DNA of 64,000 bases from Xanthomonas vesicatoria ATCC 35937 (GTDB lineage: Bacteria > Pseudomonadota > Gammaproteobacteria > Xanthomonadales > Xanthomonadaceae): contig NZ_CP018725.1 of the NCBI RefSeq assembly GCF_001908725.1, forward strand, positions 1,178,001 through 1,242,000. The letters are read 5' to 3'. The position numbers and the translations under genes are program-made. Below, in pieces: positions 9,693-17,750 of the stretch. Position 1 is the stretch's first letter. Each line of letters begins with the position of its first letter. The notes beneath the pieces were generated by a model. The model worked only from the letters and a program-made list of their open reading frames with translations. It made no database searches and had not been told where the DNA came from.

Positions 9693-10092
9693 TCCACCGG
9701 TGATGCGTGCAGCGCGCGGCTGGCAGCCTTCGCGGCGACTGCACATGCCGCAGGCCGTGTCGCACGCGCGGTGGTGCGCATCCGCTGCCGCTTGGTTGAC
9801 AAGCCCGGCAGCCCGACACTGGCGTGATACTGGGCCCTACGGCTGGCCGCAGGGGCCCGGCTCTCAAGGCATCCCATCGAGGCAGCCAGTCCGCAGCCTG
9901 TGCCCGCGGGCGCAGGCCCACTGCCCAGTCATCGCGCGCGCAGCAAGCTCACGACCGGCTCACGGCTCCGCTCGTTACAGTTGTGTGGGAAGCACTGCCA
10001 CCTCTCGATGGCCCCCAGCGGCGCACCGGATTCATTCACGGTTGCGCGCCGGGCTGGTGCCAGAATCTTCCGATCTTTAAGGAACACCGGTC
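9693..10092. other. Intergenic region between rlmJ and a GNAT gene
   Basis: About 400 bases with no convincing gene in any frame. Open frames here lack family resemblance and ribosome binding sites. AAGGA at about 10079 belongs to the next gene. No RNA gene or clear repeat was recognised. Confidence 0.5.
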
Positions 10093-10635
10093 ATGGCCAT
10101 TCGCAATCGCATGCCTCCCTGGCATGAAAACTTCAGCCTGCCCAATGGCCGCACCCTATTGCTCCGCCCGATCCGTCCCGAGGATGGTCCGCCGCTGCAA
10201 GGGGCTTTCAGCCTGTTGGGACCGGAGGAAATCCGCGCACGTTTCGTGCGCTCCTCCGCCGAAATCACCCCGGAGATGGTGCAGCGCCTGACCCATCCCA
10301 ACCCCAAGACCGAGATCGTGCTGGTGGCCGCCGAACAGTTGCCCCCCGGCGAAGCGCTGGTGGGCGCGGTGGCGCGCGCAGCGCTGGTACCCGGCACCCG
10401 CCAGGCCGAGTACACCATCCTAGTCAGCAGCTTTGTCGCTGGCCAGGGCCTGGGCCGGCAGCTGATGCGCAAACTGGTGAAGTGGGCGCGCCGCAAGTAC
10501 CTGGACTGCCTGTTCGGCGACGTGCTGCAAAGCAATGTGCCGATGCTGCAGCTGGCCGAATCGCTGGGCTTCAAGCCGCAGGCGCATCCGGAATCGCCAG
10601 AATTGGTGCGGATGGTGCTGGAGCTGGATGCCTGA
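10093..10635 (+). CDS. GNAT family N-acetyltransferase
   Basis: A 180-residue acetyltransferase that looks like the stand-alone form of the GNAT domain found at the end of Pat-type protein lysine acetyltransferases. Supporting features are the N-terminal LPNGRTLLLRPIRPEDGPP, the segment EIRARFVRSSAEIT and the acetyl-CoA motif VAGQGLGRQLMRKLV. The late segment NVPMLQLAESLGF is also typical. A ribosome binding site (AAGGA) precedes the ATG. The substrate is unknown; a protein substrate is possible by analogy only. Confidence 0.82.
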   Translation: MAIRNRMPPWHENFSLPNGRTLLLRPIRPEDGPPLQGAFSLLGPEEIRARFVRSSAEITPEMVQRLTHPNPKTEIVLVAAEQLPPGEALVGAVARAALVPGTRQAEYTILVSSFVAGQGLGRQLMRKLVKWARRKYLDCLFGDVLQSNVPMLQLAESLGFKPQAHPESPELVRMVLELDA

Positions 10636-10690
10636 GGGGCTGGGAATCGGGATTTGGGAATCGGCTTAGAGCTGGCGATCTGCGGCCTGG

Positions 10691-11060
10691 TTGCAAGGCC
10701 CTTGCCCGCTCACCCTCGCGGGACACGCTGCAGGCACGTCCTTGTAAGCTCTGCGACATTGGGCGGGCAAGGACCAGTCAAGTTTGGTCGGTGCATGGTA
10801 GGAGCCTTGCTGGATGCGCCTTGTTCGATCATGAAGCATCGGCTCCATGTCTGATGCACACCGCACTACAAACAACTCTTCAAGTGAGCGCCGACCCACT
10901 CTCCGGTGCGGTGTCCTTGCCGCTTGCAGGACGGTTTGGCGGCATGAATGCCCAACTGTCGAGCTCTTGGGGGTCACTTCAGGGATAGGTTTACGGCATA
11001 TCCCAAAAGCGGTGAGGACGCCGCACCCTCGACCGACTGGGCTTTTGACTAATCAGCGAG
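10691..11060. repeat. Degenerate copy of a paired stem-loop repeat (copy A)
   Basis: This stretch matches 39476-39880 along most of its length. Shared blocks include GCAAGGCCCTTGCCCGCTCA, ACGTCCTTGTAAGCTCT, GGTGCGGTGTCC and GCGGCATG, in the same order and orientation. The left stem is still visible as CTTGCCCGCTCA pairing imperfectly with GGGCGGGCAAGG near 10765. The right stem (CCGCTTGCAGGAC against ATCCCAAAAGCGG) has several mismatches. It lies between a GNAT gene and the 3' end of the candidate effector, and just before it (about 10645) are two GGGAATCGG-type short repeats. Confidence 0.65.
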
Positions 11061-11089
11061 CGTCGCGCATACACCTGCGTCGGCGGGCG

Positions 11090-12469
11090 TCATGCATCCT
11101 GCGTCTGGTAAGGTCCCGGAGAGAATGGGATCCGCTGCATGTCGAACCTGAGCGGACCGGCGATCAACCGGCGGCCGGATTCGTCACGTACCTCATAGCG
11201 GACATTGGGATTGCCACTGAAGGGTACATCCCATTGATCGACCGGAGTTGCCAGTTGGTCCGCGATGTCGCTGTCGGGATCTCGATATTTTTCAGCGACG
11301 AAATTTTCGCGTATCGACGGGTAATTACTGCGGTCGATAGCCTGCTGCCTCAGCGCCTCTCCGATGTTCAGGGCCGGCAGAACGGTGCCGGCAGGTTTGG
11401 TGTAGTCAAGCTCTGCTCCGCGCAGGATCGCCCGGTGCATGGGGAGTGCATCCTGGGTAAGCGTGGGTGAGGCGAAAGGCGCCCACGCATCCACCACGAT
11501 ATCTTGTTCCGGCGTCTGCCCCCGGATCACCACGAACACGTGGTCTCCTCCGCTCACCATGTCTACCCTGCAGTCCCTCAGCGCAGGATTCTGCGACAGC
11601 AGTTGGTACGTCAGGCCAGCTTGCGCGTCGCAGTAGCCACCTTGCGCCCGGATTGCGGCGAAGGCGCGGAACTCCGGTCTTCCCCCAATTCTGAACGCTA
11701 ACGAAGAGTGGAGCACACTTTCCCCCTCGGTTGCTGCGATGTCCTTGATCTGGTTGCCAGCCCCGTAGGGAAGAAGTGCCTTGACTAGGTCGATGGCCTC
11801 GCGTGCCGCTGCCAGATTGGCAGCGACTTCAGGTGTGATCACCCGCAAGCATGGTTTGGTGTCCGGCATTTGCGTCTTGACGATTGGGTGCTTGGTGGCG
11901 AGTGCGTTGAGCTGACCCAGGTGGCTCGACGAAAGCTCGATCATCTTGTCGGACCGCAGTAGCCCGGGGATCAACTCCTGCCCCGGGGCCAGGATTATCG
12001 TATTTGTGCCGGATGCATCGGCTGCAAGGTACATGTGGAACTGATGCCCGCCTTGTCGTGCGGGCAGGGTGAATTCCGACGAACGGGTCACTGCGGCTGC
12101 AGTGTCGAGCAGGCTTATCCTGGCAGCCCGTGCATGCGGGAAGTTGGCATCGATCCAGGCTCTGGGTTCGAGGATTTTGCTCGACGCCGCTTCCGCCACC
12201 CATCCCCGCATCCTGCTGAACATGGAGGGGTGCGGCGGCGGGTGCGAGTGGGCGGACAAGTGGCTGGTCCGGGGGCGAGCGCCTGCCTTGCCACTGTGAC
12301 GTCTCGGACTTGCCTCTGCCAAGGCAGCCAGGGGAGCCAGGGGAGCCAGGGCAGGTGATGCACAGTCGCTGGACGCCGCTCCTTGACGCGATGGGCTGGA
12401 GGTGGTCGCTTCATTGGCTCTATCGTGCTGGGGCCTGCTTGAATGGAAGAGCGGGTTCAATTTATTCAT
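11090..12469 (-). CDS. Candidate type III secreted effector with Cys-His-Asp triad (XopE/HopX-like)
   Basis: A 459-residue protein starting MNKLNPLFHSSRP. The first 90 residues are rich in Ser, Pro, Ala and His, without a signal peptide, like type III secretion signals. The C-terminal half carries a cysteine-hydrolase or transglutaminase layout: Cys280 in GGYCDAQA, His310 in GGDHVFVVI and Asp327 in DIVVDAWAPF. This order and the segment ALLPYGAGNQIKDI recall the HopX/XopE effector family, but I cannot confirm the match; it could be another papain-fold effector. The start at 12469 is preferred because AGGA precedes it and a PIP-like box lies just upstream; a GTG at 12565 is possible. It is bordered by a dispersed repeat and a decayed transposase, which suggests acquisition by transfer. 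Confidence 0.6.
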   Translation of the reverse strand: MNKLNPLFHSSRPQHDRANEATTSSPSRQGAASSDCASPALAPLAPLAALAEASPRRHSGKAGARPRTSHLSAHSHPPPHPSMFSRMRGWVAEAASSKILEPRAWIDANFPHARAARISLLDTAAAVTRSSEFTLPARQGGHQFHMYLAADASGTNTIILAPGQELIPGLLRSDKMIELSSSHLGQLNALATKHPIVKTQMPDTKPCLRVITPEVAANLAAAREAIDLVKALLPYGAGNQIKDIAATEGESVLHSSLAFRIGGRPEFRAFAAIRAQGGYCDAQAGLTYQLLSQNPALRDCRVDMVSGGDHVFVVIRGQTPEQDIVVDAWAPFASPTLTQDALPMHRAILRGAELDYTKPAGTVLPALNIGEALRQQAIDRSNYPSIRENFVAEKYRDPDSDIADQLATPVDQWDVPFSGNPNVRYEVRDESGRRLIAGPLRFDMQRIPFSPGPYQTQDA

Positions 12470-12542
12470 GTGACTGTATCCTGTAAAAAACATCCACCGT
12501 GCGGCGTAAATTCGACGATTGATACCCAAGATAGCGGGGAAT

Positions 12543-12568
12543 GCGAATGTGTCCGCCTGCTGCACGAA
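12543..12568 (-). promoter_or_regulatory. Imperfect PIP-like box upstream of the candidate effector
   Basis: On the minus strand TTCGT is followed after 16 bases by TTCGC, 74 bases upstream of the chosen effector start. The HrpX-bound plant-inducible promoter box is TTCGB-N15-TTCGB, so the spacer is one base too long. I see no good -10 hexamer 30-32 bases downstream. This is therefore only a weak candidate. Confidence 0.3.
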
Positions 12569-12597
12569 AGCGTTGGGCCACGTGCGAACCCAGGCAT

Positions 12598-12754
12598 GAT
12601 CGGCGGTCTCTTGCGCCTGCCCGGGCTGCGGGTGGAGCTGCCGCTGCCCATCACGCTGACGCTGCCTTCGCTTGCCGATATCGCCCGCGCCGAAGGCGAG
12701 CGGCTGGACGATCCGGCAACTCCCCTGGCCTGTCTGGCGGACTCCTGCGCTTGA
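12598..12754 (+). pseudogene. Possible 3' remnant of an unidentified gene
   Basis: This plus-strand stretch encodes about 50 residues with a natural-looking composition, including LLRLPGLRVELPLPITLTLP and LADIARAEGERL, ending in a stop. It has no start or ribosome binding site and is flanked by the effector promoter region and the transposase remnant. It may be the tail of a gene truncated by the mobile element. The family is not recognised, and chance coding cannot be excluded. Confidence 0.25.
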
Positions 12755-12773
12755 CGACGATGGCGATGAGCAC

Positions 12774-13085
12774 CTGTGTCAAGGCGCTTGCAGTCATGAA
12801 CTTTAGCCTCGGTCACGACAAGCGACCACGAGACCCCGCGGCCGTCCACCAGCAGGTGGCGCCTGCTGCCTTTTCCCCGAACCGTCGGGCTTGGGCCGAC
12901 AGCTTACTGTGCCGGTGGCGCCTTCATCATCGCGTCATCAATGCTCTGTCGTCGCCAAACGATGCCCTGCCTCTGGTCGTACTCGGCCGGACCGCTTTCC
13001 ACAGAGCTTCGAAGAAGCTTGCGGCCGGCCATTCAACAAACCGCTTGTGAACCGCGCTGGCGCTTCCAAAACACTCCTTGGGCAA
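12774..13085 (-). pseudogene. Decayed IS5-type transposase fragment
   Basis: Minus-strand translation gives two blocks typical of IS5-family transposases in different frames. The first is LPKECFGSASAVHKRFVEW followed by AASFFEALWKA, the helix-turn-helix-like N-terminal part. The second is VDGRGVSWSLVVTEAKVHD, the start of the catalytic core. Between them an internal run resembling WRRQSIDDAMMKAP also appears. Frameshifts and stops separate the blocks, and the C-terminal catalytic part is missing. No terminal inverted repeats were identified. Confidence 0.7.
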
Positions 13086-13207
13086 GGCCTTCCACTGGCA
13101 ATACGTAAGGCAGGGCTCTGCGGCGTGCTTGCGCACAGGCGGACCAAGGCCATCTTTCACGCCCGATGGACCGGGCACTGCTGGCGCTCTGATAAAATCG
13201 CCGGCTG

Positions 13208-16200
13208 ATGCCGCAGCCTACCTATCCCTCGCCGCCGCTGCCCAAGTCTGGCCAGCTCCGCGCCTACTGGCGCTCTCCGTCTTCTCCGACGGCACTGGCC
13301 TGGTCCATTGCCCGCGCTGCCGAAGCGCATGCCGGCCCGCTGCTGGTGATCGCACGCGACAACCAGAGCGCGCATCAGATCGAGGCCGATCTGCTGGCGC
13401 TGCTGGGCGAGACGTCTGCGTTGCCGGTGGTGCCGTTTCCCGATTGGGAAACCCTGCCCTACGACCAGTTCAGCCCGCACCCGGAAATCATCAGCCAGCG
13501 CCTGGCCGCCCTGCATCGCTTGCCCGGCCTGACCAAGGGGGTAGTGATCGTCCCGGTGCAGACCCTGCTGCAGCAGCTGGCGCCACTGAGCTACATCGTC
13601 GGCGGCAGTTTCGATCTGAGGGTCGGCCAGCGGCTGGATCTGGATGGAGAGAAGCGCCGCCTGGAAAGCGCCGGTTACCGCAACGTCCCCCAGGTGATGG
13701 ACCCGGGCGATTTTGCGGTGCGCGGCGGCTTGCTGGATGTCTTCCCGATGGGCGCGCAAACGCCATTGCGCGTCGAGTTGCTGGATGAAGACATCGACTC
13801 CATCCGCGCCTTCGACCCGGAATCGCAGCGCTCGCTGGACAAGGTCGACGCGGTCAAGATGCTGCCCGGCCGCGAAGTGCCGATGGACGATGCCAGCGTG
13901 GAGCGCGTACTGGCCTGCCTGCGCGAACGCTTCGACGTGGATACCCGGCGCAGCGCCCTGTATCAGGATCTCAAGTCAGGCATCGCACCGTCTGGCATCG
14001 AGTATTACCTGCCAATGTTCTTCGCCAAAACCGCCACCCTGTTCGATTATCTGGACAAGCGTGCGCTGTCGGTGATCGCCACCGGCGTGTCCAATGCTGC
14101 CGATGCGTTCTGGACCCAGGCGCAACACCGCTACGAGCAGCGTCGCCACGATGTGGAACGCCCGCTGCTGCCGCCGGACGAGTTGTATCAATCGCCGGAT
14201 GCCTTGCGCGAGCGGCTCAACAAGCTGGCACGTATCGAAGTCTGGGCCAGCGATCATGCACGCATCGACGAGGCCGCAGCGCTAGGCGACCAGCCGTTGC
14301 CGCCGCTACCGGTCGCTGCAAAAGACGCACCGGCCGGCCGGGCACTGGCTTCGTTCCTGAGCCATTACCCGGGCCGTGTCCTGGTCGCTGCTGATTCGGC
14401 CGGCCGCCGCGAAGCCTTGATGGAAGTGCTGGCCGCCGCGCAGCTCAAGCCGGATGTGGTTGCCGATGTGCCGGCATTTTTGGCCGCGGCCAAGGTGCGC
14501 TTCGGCATTACCGTCGCCGCATTGGAAGACGGCTTTGCACTGGACGACCCGCAGATTGCGGTACTCACCGAGCGCCAGCTGTTTCCCGAGCGGGCCAACC
14601 AACCGCGCCGCACGCGCCGGGTCGGGCGTGAGCCGGAAGCAATCATCCGCGACCTGGGCGAGCTGTCCGAAGGCGCGCCGATCGTGCACGAGGATCACGG
14701 TGTGGGCCGCTACCGCGGGCTGATCGTGCTCGATGCCGGTGGCATGCCCGGCGAGTTCCTGGAAATCGAATACGCCAAGGGCGACCGGCTGTATGTGCCG
14801 GTGGCGCAGTTGCATCTCATCAGCCGCTATTCCGGTGCATCGGCCGAAACCGCGCCGCTGCATTCGCTGGGCGGCGAGCAGTGGACCAAGGCCAAGCGCA
14901 GGGCCGCAGAGAAAGTGCGCGACGTGGCCGCCGAACTGCTGGAAATCCAGGCCCGCCGCCGCGCGCGCGCCGGCCTGGCGCTGCAGGTGGACCGCGCAAT
15001 GTACGAACCCTTCGCAGCCGGGTTCCCGTTCGAAGAAACCACCGACCAGCTCGCGGCCATCGATGCCACGCTGCGCGACCTGGGCAGCAGCCAGCCGATG
15101 GACCGCGTGGTCTGCGGCGACGTCGGCTTCGGCAAGACCGAAGTGGCGGTGCGCGCGGCATTTGCCGCGGCCAGTGCCGGCAAGCAGGTTGCCGTCCTGG
15201 TACCAACCACCTTGCTGGCCGAGCAGCATTACCGCAATTTCCGCGACCGCTTTGCCGATTACCCGATGAAAGTGGAAGTGCTGTCGCGCTTCAAGAGCAC
15301 CAAGGAAATCAAGGCCGAGCTGGAGAAGGTTGCCAGCGGCGATATCGACGTCATCATCGGTACGCACCGCTTGTTGCAGCCGGACGTGAAGTTCAAGGAT
15401 CTGGGCCTGGTCGTCGTCGACGAGGAACAACGGTTCGGTGTGCGGCAGAAAGAGGCGCTCAAGGCGATGCGCGCCAACGTGCATCTGCTTACGCTCACTG
15501 CCACGCCGATCCCGCGCACGCTCAATATGGCCATGGCCGGCCTGCGCGATCTGTCCATCATCGCCACCCCGCCGCCGAACCGGCTGGCGGTGCAGACGTT
15601 CATCACCGCCTGGGACAACACGCTGCTGCGCGAAGCGTTCCAACGCGAGTTGAGTCGCGGCGGCCAGCTGTATTTCCTGCACAACGACGTGGAAAGCATC
15701 GTGCGCATGCAGCGCGACCTGGCCGAACTGGTGCCCGAAGCGCGCATCGGCATCGCGCATGGGCAGATGCCCGAGCGCGAGCTGGAACGGGTGATGCTGG
15801 ATTTCCAGAAGCAGCGCTTCAACGTGTTGTTGTCGACCACCATCATCGAATCGGGCATCGACATTCCCAACGCCAACACCATCATCATCAACCGCGCCGA
15901 CCGCTTCGGCCTTGCACAGTTGCATCAGCTGCGTGGCCGCGTGGGCCGTTCGCATCACCGCGCCTATGCATACTTGGTGGTGCCGGATCGGCGCTCGATG
16001 ACCTCCGATGCAGAAAAACGCCTGGAAGCCATCGCATCGATGGACGAACTCGGCGCGGGCTTTACGCTGGCCACGCACGATCTTGAAATCCGCGGCGCCG
16101 GCGAATTGCTTGGCGAAGACCAGAGCGGCCAGATGGCCGAGGTCGGTTTCAGCCTGTATACCGAGCTGCTGGAACGCGCGGTGCGCAGCATTCGCCAGGG

Positions 16201-16675
16201 CAAGCTGCCCGACCTGGATGCCGGCGAAGAAGTGCGCGGCGCCGAAGTGGAGCTGCACGTGGCCTCGCTGATTCCAGAGGATTACCTGCCCGACGTGCAT
16301 ACCCGCCTGACGCTGTACAAGCGCATTTCCAGTGCACGCGACACCGATGCGCTGCGCGAACTGCAGGTGGAGATGATCGACCGCTTCGGCCTGCTGCCGG
16401 ATCCGGTCAAGCATCTGTTCGCCATTGCCGAGCTCAAGCTGCAGGCCAATGCGCTGGGTATCCGCAAGCTGGATCTGGGCGAAAACGGCGGGCGGCTGGT
16501 GTTCGAGGCCAAGCCGGCGATCGACCCGATGACCATCATCCAGATGATCCAGAAGCAGCCGAAGATCTACACCATGGATGGCCCGGACAAACTGCGCATC
16601 AAGTTACCGATGCCCGAGGGCGCAGACCGCTTCAATGCCGCACGTGGTTTGCTGGCTGCACTGGCGCCGGGCTGA
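13208..16675 (+). CDS. mfd: Transcription-repair coupling factor Mfd
   Basis: An 1155-residue DNA translocase that removes RNA polymerase stalled at lesions and recruits UvrA. The N-terminal UvrB-like part includes VPFPDWETLPYDQFSPH. The RNA polymerase-interacting domain lies near residue 490 (IVHEDHGVGRYRGL). The RecG-like motor has Walker A GDVGFGKTEVAVRAAF at about 637 and the DEEQ box VVDEEQRFGVRQ at about 738. Later helicase motifs include TATPIPRTLNMAM and QLRGRVGRSHHRAYAYL. Length and order match the family. TAAAAT at 13193-13198 lies only about 10 bases before the ATG, so the transcript may have a very short leader. Confidence 0.97.
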   Translation: MPQPTYPSPPLPKSGQLRAYWRSPSSPTALAWSIARAAEAHAGPLLVIARDNQSAHQIEADLLALLGETSALPVVPFPDWETLPYDQFSPHPEIISQRLAALHRLPGLTKGVVIVPVQTLLQQLAPLSYIVGGSFDLRVGQRLDLDGEKRRLESAGYRNVPQVMDPGDFAVRGGLLDVFPMGAQTPLRVELLDEDIDSIRAFDPESQRSLDKVDAVKMLPGREVPMDDASVERVLACLRERFDVDTRRSALYQDLKSGIAPSGIEYYLPMFFAKTATLFDYLDKRALSVIATGVSNAADAFWTQAQHRYEQRRHDVERPLLPPDELYQSPDALRERLNKLARIEVWASDHARIDEAAALGDQPLPPLPVAAKDAPAGRALASFLSHYPGRVLVAADSAGRREALMEVLAAAQLKPDVVADVPAFLAAAKVRFGITVAALEDGFALDDPQIAVLTERQLFPERANQPRRTRRVGREPEAIIRDLGELSEGAPIVHEDHGVGRYRGLIVLDAGGMPGEFLEIEYAKGDRLYVPVAQLHLISRYSGASAETAPLHSLGGEQWTKAKRRAAEKVRDVAAELLEIQARRRARAGLALQVDRAMYEPFAAGFPFEETTDQLAAIDATLRDLGSSQPMDRVVCGDVGFGKTEVAVRAAFAAASAGKQVAVLVPTTLLAEQHYRNFRDRFADYPMKVEVLSRFKSTKEIKAELEKVASGDIDVIIGTHRLLQPDVKFKDLGLVVVDEEQRFGVRQKEALKAMRANVHLLTLTATPIPRTLNMAMAGLRDLSIIATPPPNRLAVQTFITAWDNTLLREAFQRELSRGGQLYFLHNDVESIVRMQRDLAELVPEARIGIAHGQMPERELERVMLDFQKQRFNVLLSTTIIESGIDIPNANTIIINRADRFGLAQLHQLRGRVGRSHHRAYAYLVVPDRRSMTSDAEKRLEAIASMDELGAGFTLATHDLEIRGAGELLGEDQSGQMAEVGFSLYTELLERAVRSIRQGKLPDLDAGEEVRGAEVELHVASLIPEDYLPDVHTRLTLYKRISSARDTDALRELQVEMIDRFGLLPDPVKHLFAIAELKLQANALGIRKLDLGENGGRLVFEAKPAIDPMTIIQMIQKQPKIYTMDGPDKLRIKLPMPEGADRFNAARGLLAALAPG

Positions 16676-17269
16676 GCGCTCCCAGGCGCGGCGTACGTTG
16701 TGCAGCTTAGTGATGCCGGGCATACGCCCGGCGCGCGCGATCGCCACAAGGCTAGCTTACGGACCGATGCCATCATGCCCGCACCAAGGCCTGCGCACGC
16801 ATGCAGCGTGGCGCAGAGAGCAACTACGTCATACACCGGCGCTGCGACCCAGCCGCGCATTCGGGCGGTTCTTGCGCTGACAATCACCACGCTGGAGGCT
16901 GTGCGCCGGCGTCTATCGCCTTGACCCACCAGAGATCCGGCGCGCCATTGCATTTGTCCGCAAGCGCTGCCGCCCACTGCGCTGCCCATCTCCGCGGCAG
17001 CCGCTCCAGCTCGCTCCTGACCTCAACTGCTGAGCTCACTTAAAACCCTTCCGACGCGGCGTGTGGCACCCGAGTGAGCGCCCGTCAGTGCTGCGCCGTG
17101 TTCAGCAGAGCGACTGAAGGCGACAACGTTGGCATGCCATGGTCTCCACGGAAGAGCCTGTCTAAACAAGCGCCCGGCCGCAACGGCAGTGGCCGGCTTC
17201 TCAAACATGAGCCATTAAGTCTGAACCGGCGACACCGGTCTCATTTTGGGCTTTGCGCTGAATTTGACC
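16676..17269. other. Long intergenic region between mfd and the chemotaxis operon
   Basis: Nearly 600 bases without a supported gene. The open frames present are short, lack ribosome binding sites and have no recognisable domains. The right end leads into a sigma-28-like promoter. No RNA gene or terminator with a T-tract was recognised. Confidence 0.5.
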
Positions 17270-17295
17270 TAAATATTTCCGTTACGCGCCGATAC
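17270..17295 (+). promoter_or_regulatory. Sigma-28 (FliA)-like promoter for the chemotaxis operon
   Basis: TAAA at 17270-17273 is followed after 14 bases by GCCGATAC at 17288-17295. The FliA consensus is TAAA(GTTT)-N11-GCCGATAA, so the -10 part matches seven of eight bases while the spacer is one base shorter than usual. The predicted start site is about 100 bases before the first gene. A flagellar-class promoter is the expected control for chemotaxis genes. Confidence 0.55.
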
Positions 17296-17402
17296 CTGCA
17301 TAGACCGACATGTCGTTGCCTTACCGCGTACGCGTGAAGCCAGTGTCGAGAACTCCCCCGCGTCATGCCACGTTCTTCGTGTCGCCGCATCTCGAGGTCG
17401 CA

Positions 17403-17732
17403 ATGGACATCTTTTCTTCGGATCTTCCCGCTCCACTCACGCTTGCGCTCGAAGGCGAGATGACCATTCGTCGCGCCGCCGAACTCAAGCCACTGCTGCA
17501 GCCGGCATTGGCGCATCCGGGTGGATTGCATCTTGACCTGGCGGCGGTGAGTGAGATCGACACCACCGGCCTGCAGCTGCTGTTGGCCACCAAGCAGGCG
17601 ATTCAGGCCGATGGGCGGCCATTTTCGCTGACCGATTCCAGCCGTGCGGTGTTCGATGTGATCGAGCTGCTCGGCCTGCTTGAGGCACTGTATCCGCATG
17701 CGGTTGCCGGCCTCGGCGAACGAATTCACTAA
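17403..17732 (+). CDS. STAS domain protein
   Basis: A 109-residue single-domain STAS protein, like anti-anti-sigma factors and sulfate transporter tails. The core LHLDLAAVSEIDTTGLQLLL matches the conserved strand-turn-helix, where a Ser or Thr after the Asp is the usual phosphorylation site; here it is DTTG. The start at 17403 is preceded by GAGG. It is the first gene of the chemotaxis operon, 18 bases before cheA. STAS proteins in chemosensory operons often act as a phosphorylated output, so it could be a partner of this array (inference). Confidence 0.82.
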   Translation: MDIFSSDLPAPLTLALEGEMTIRRAAELKPLLQPALAHPGGLHLDLAAVSEIDTTGLQLLLATKQAIQADGRPFSLTDSSRAVFDVIELLGLLEALYPHAVAGLGERIH

Positions 17733-17750
17733 CGGACTGATGACGCGCGC

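Noticed and set aside
12443..12754. A full-length plus-strand gene across the effector promoter
   Set aside because: The start region overlaps the effector 5' end and lacks a ribosome site; only the last 50 codons look coding, noted as a remnant.
14306..16414. A 702-codon open frame opposite mfd
   Set aside because: Antisense shadow of a well-defined gene; His/Gln/Arg-rich composition and no domains.
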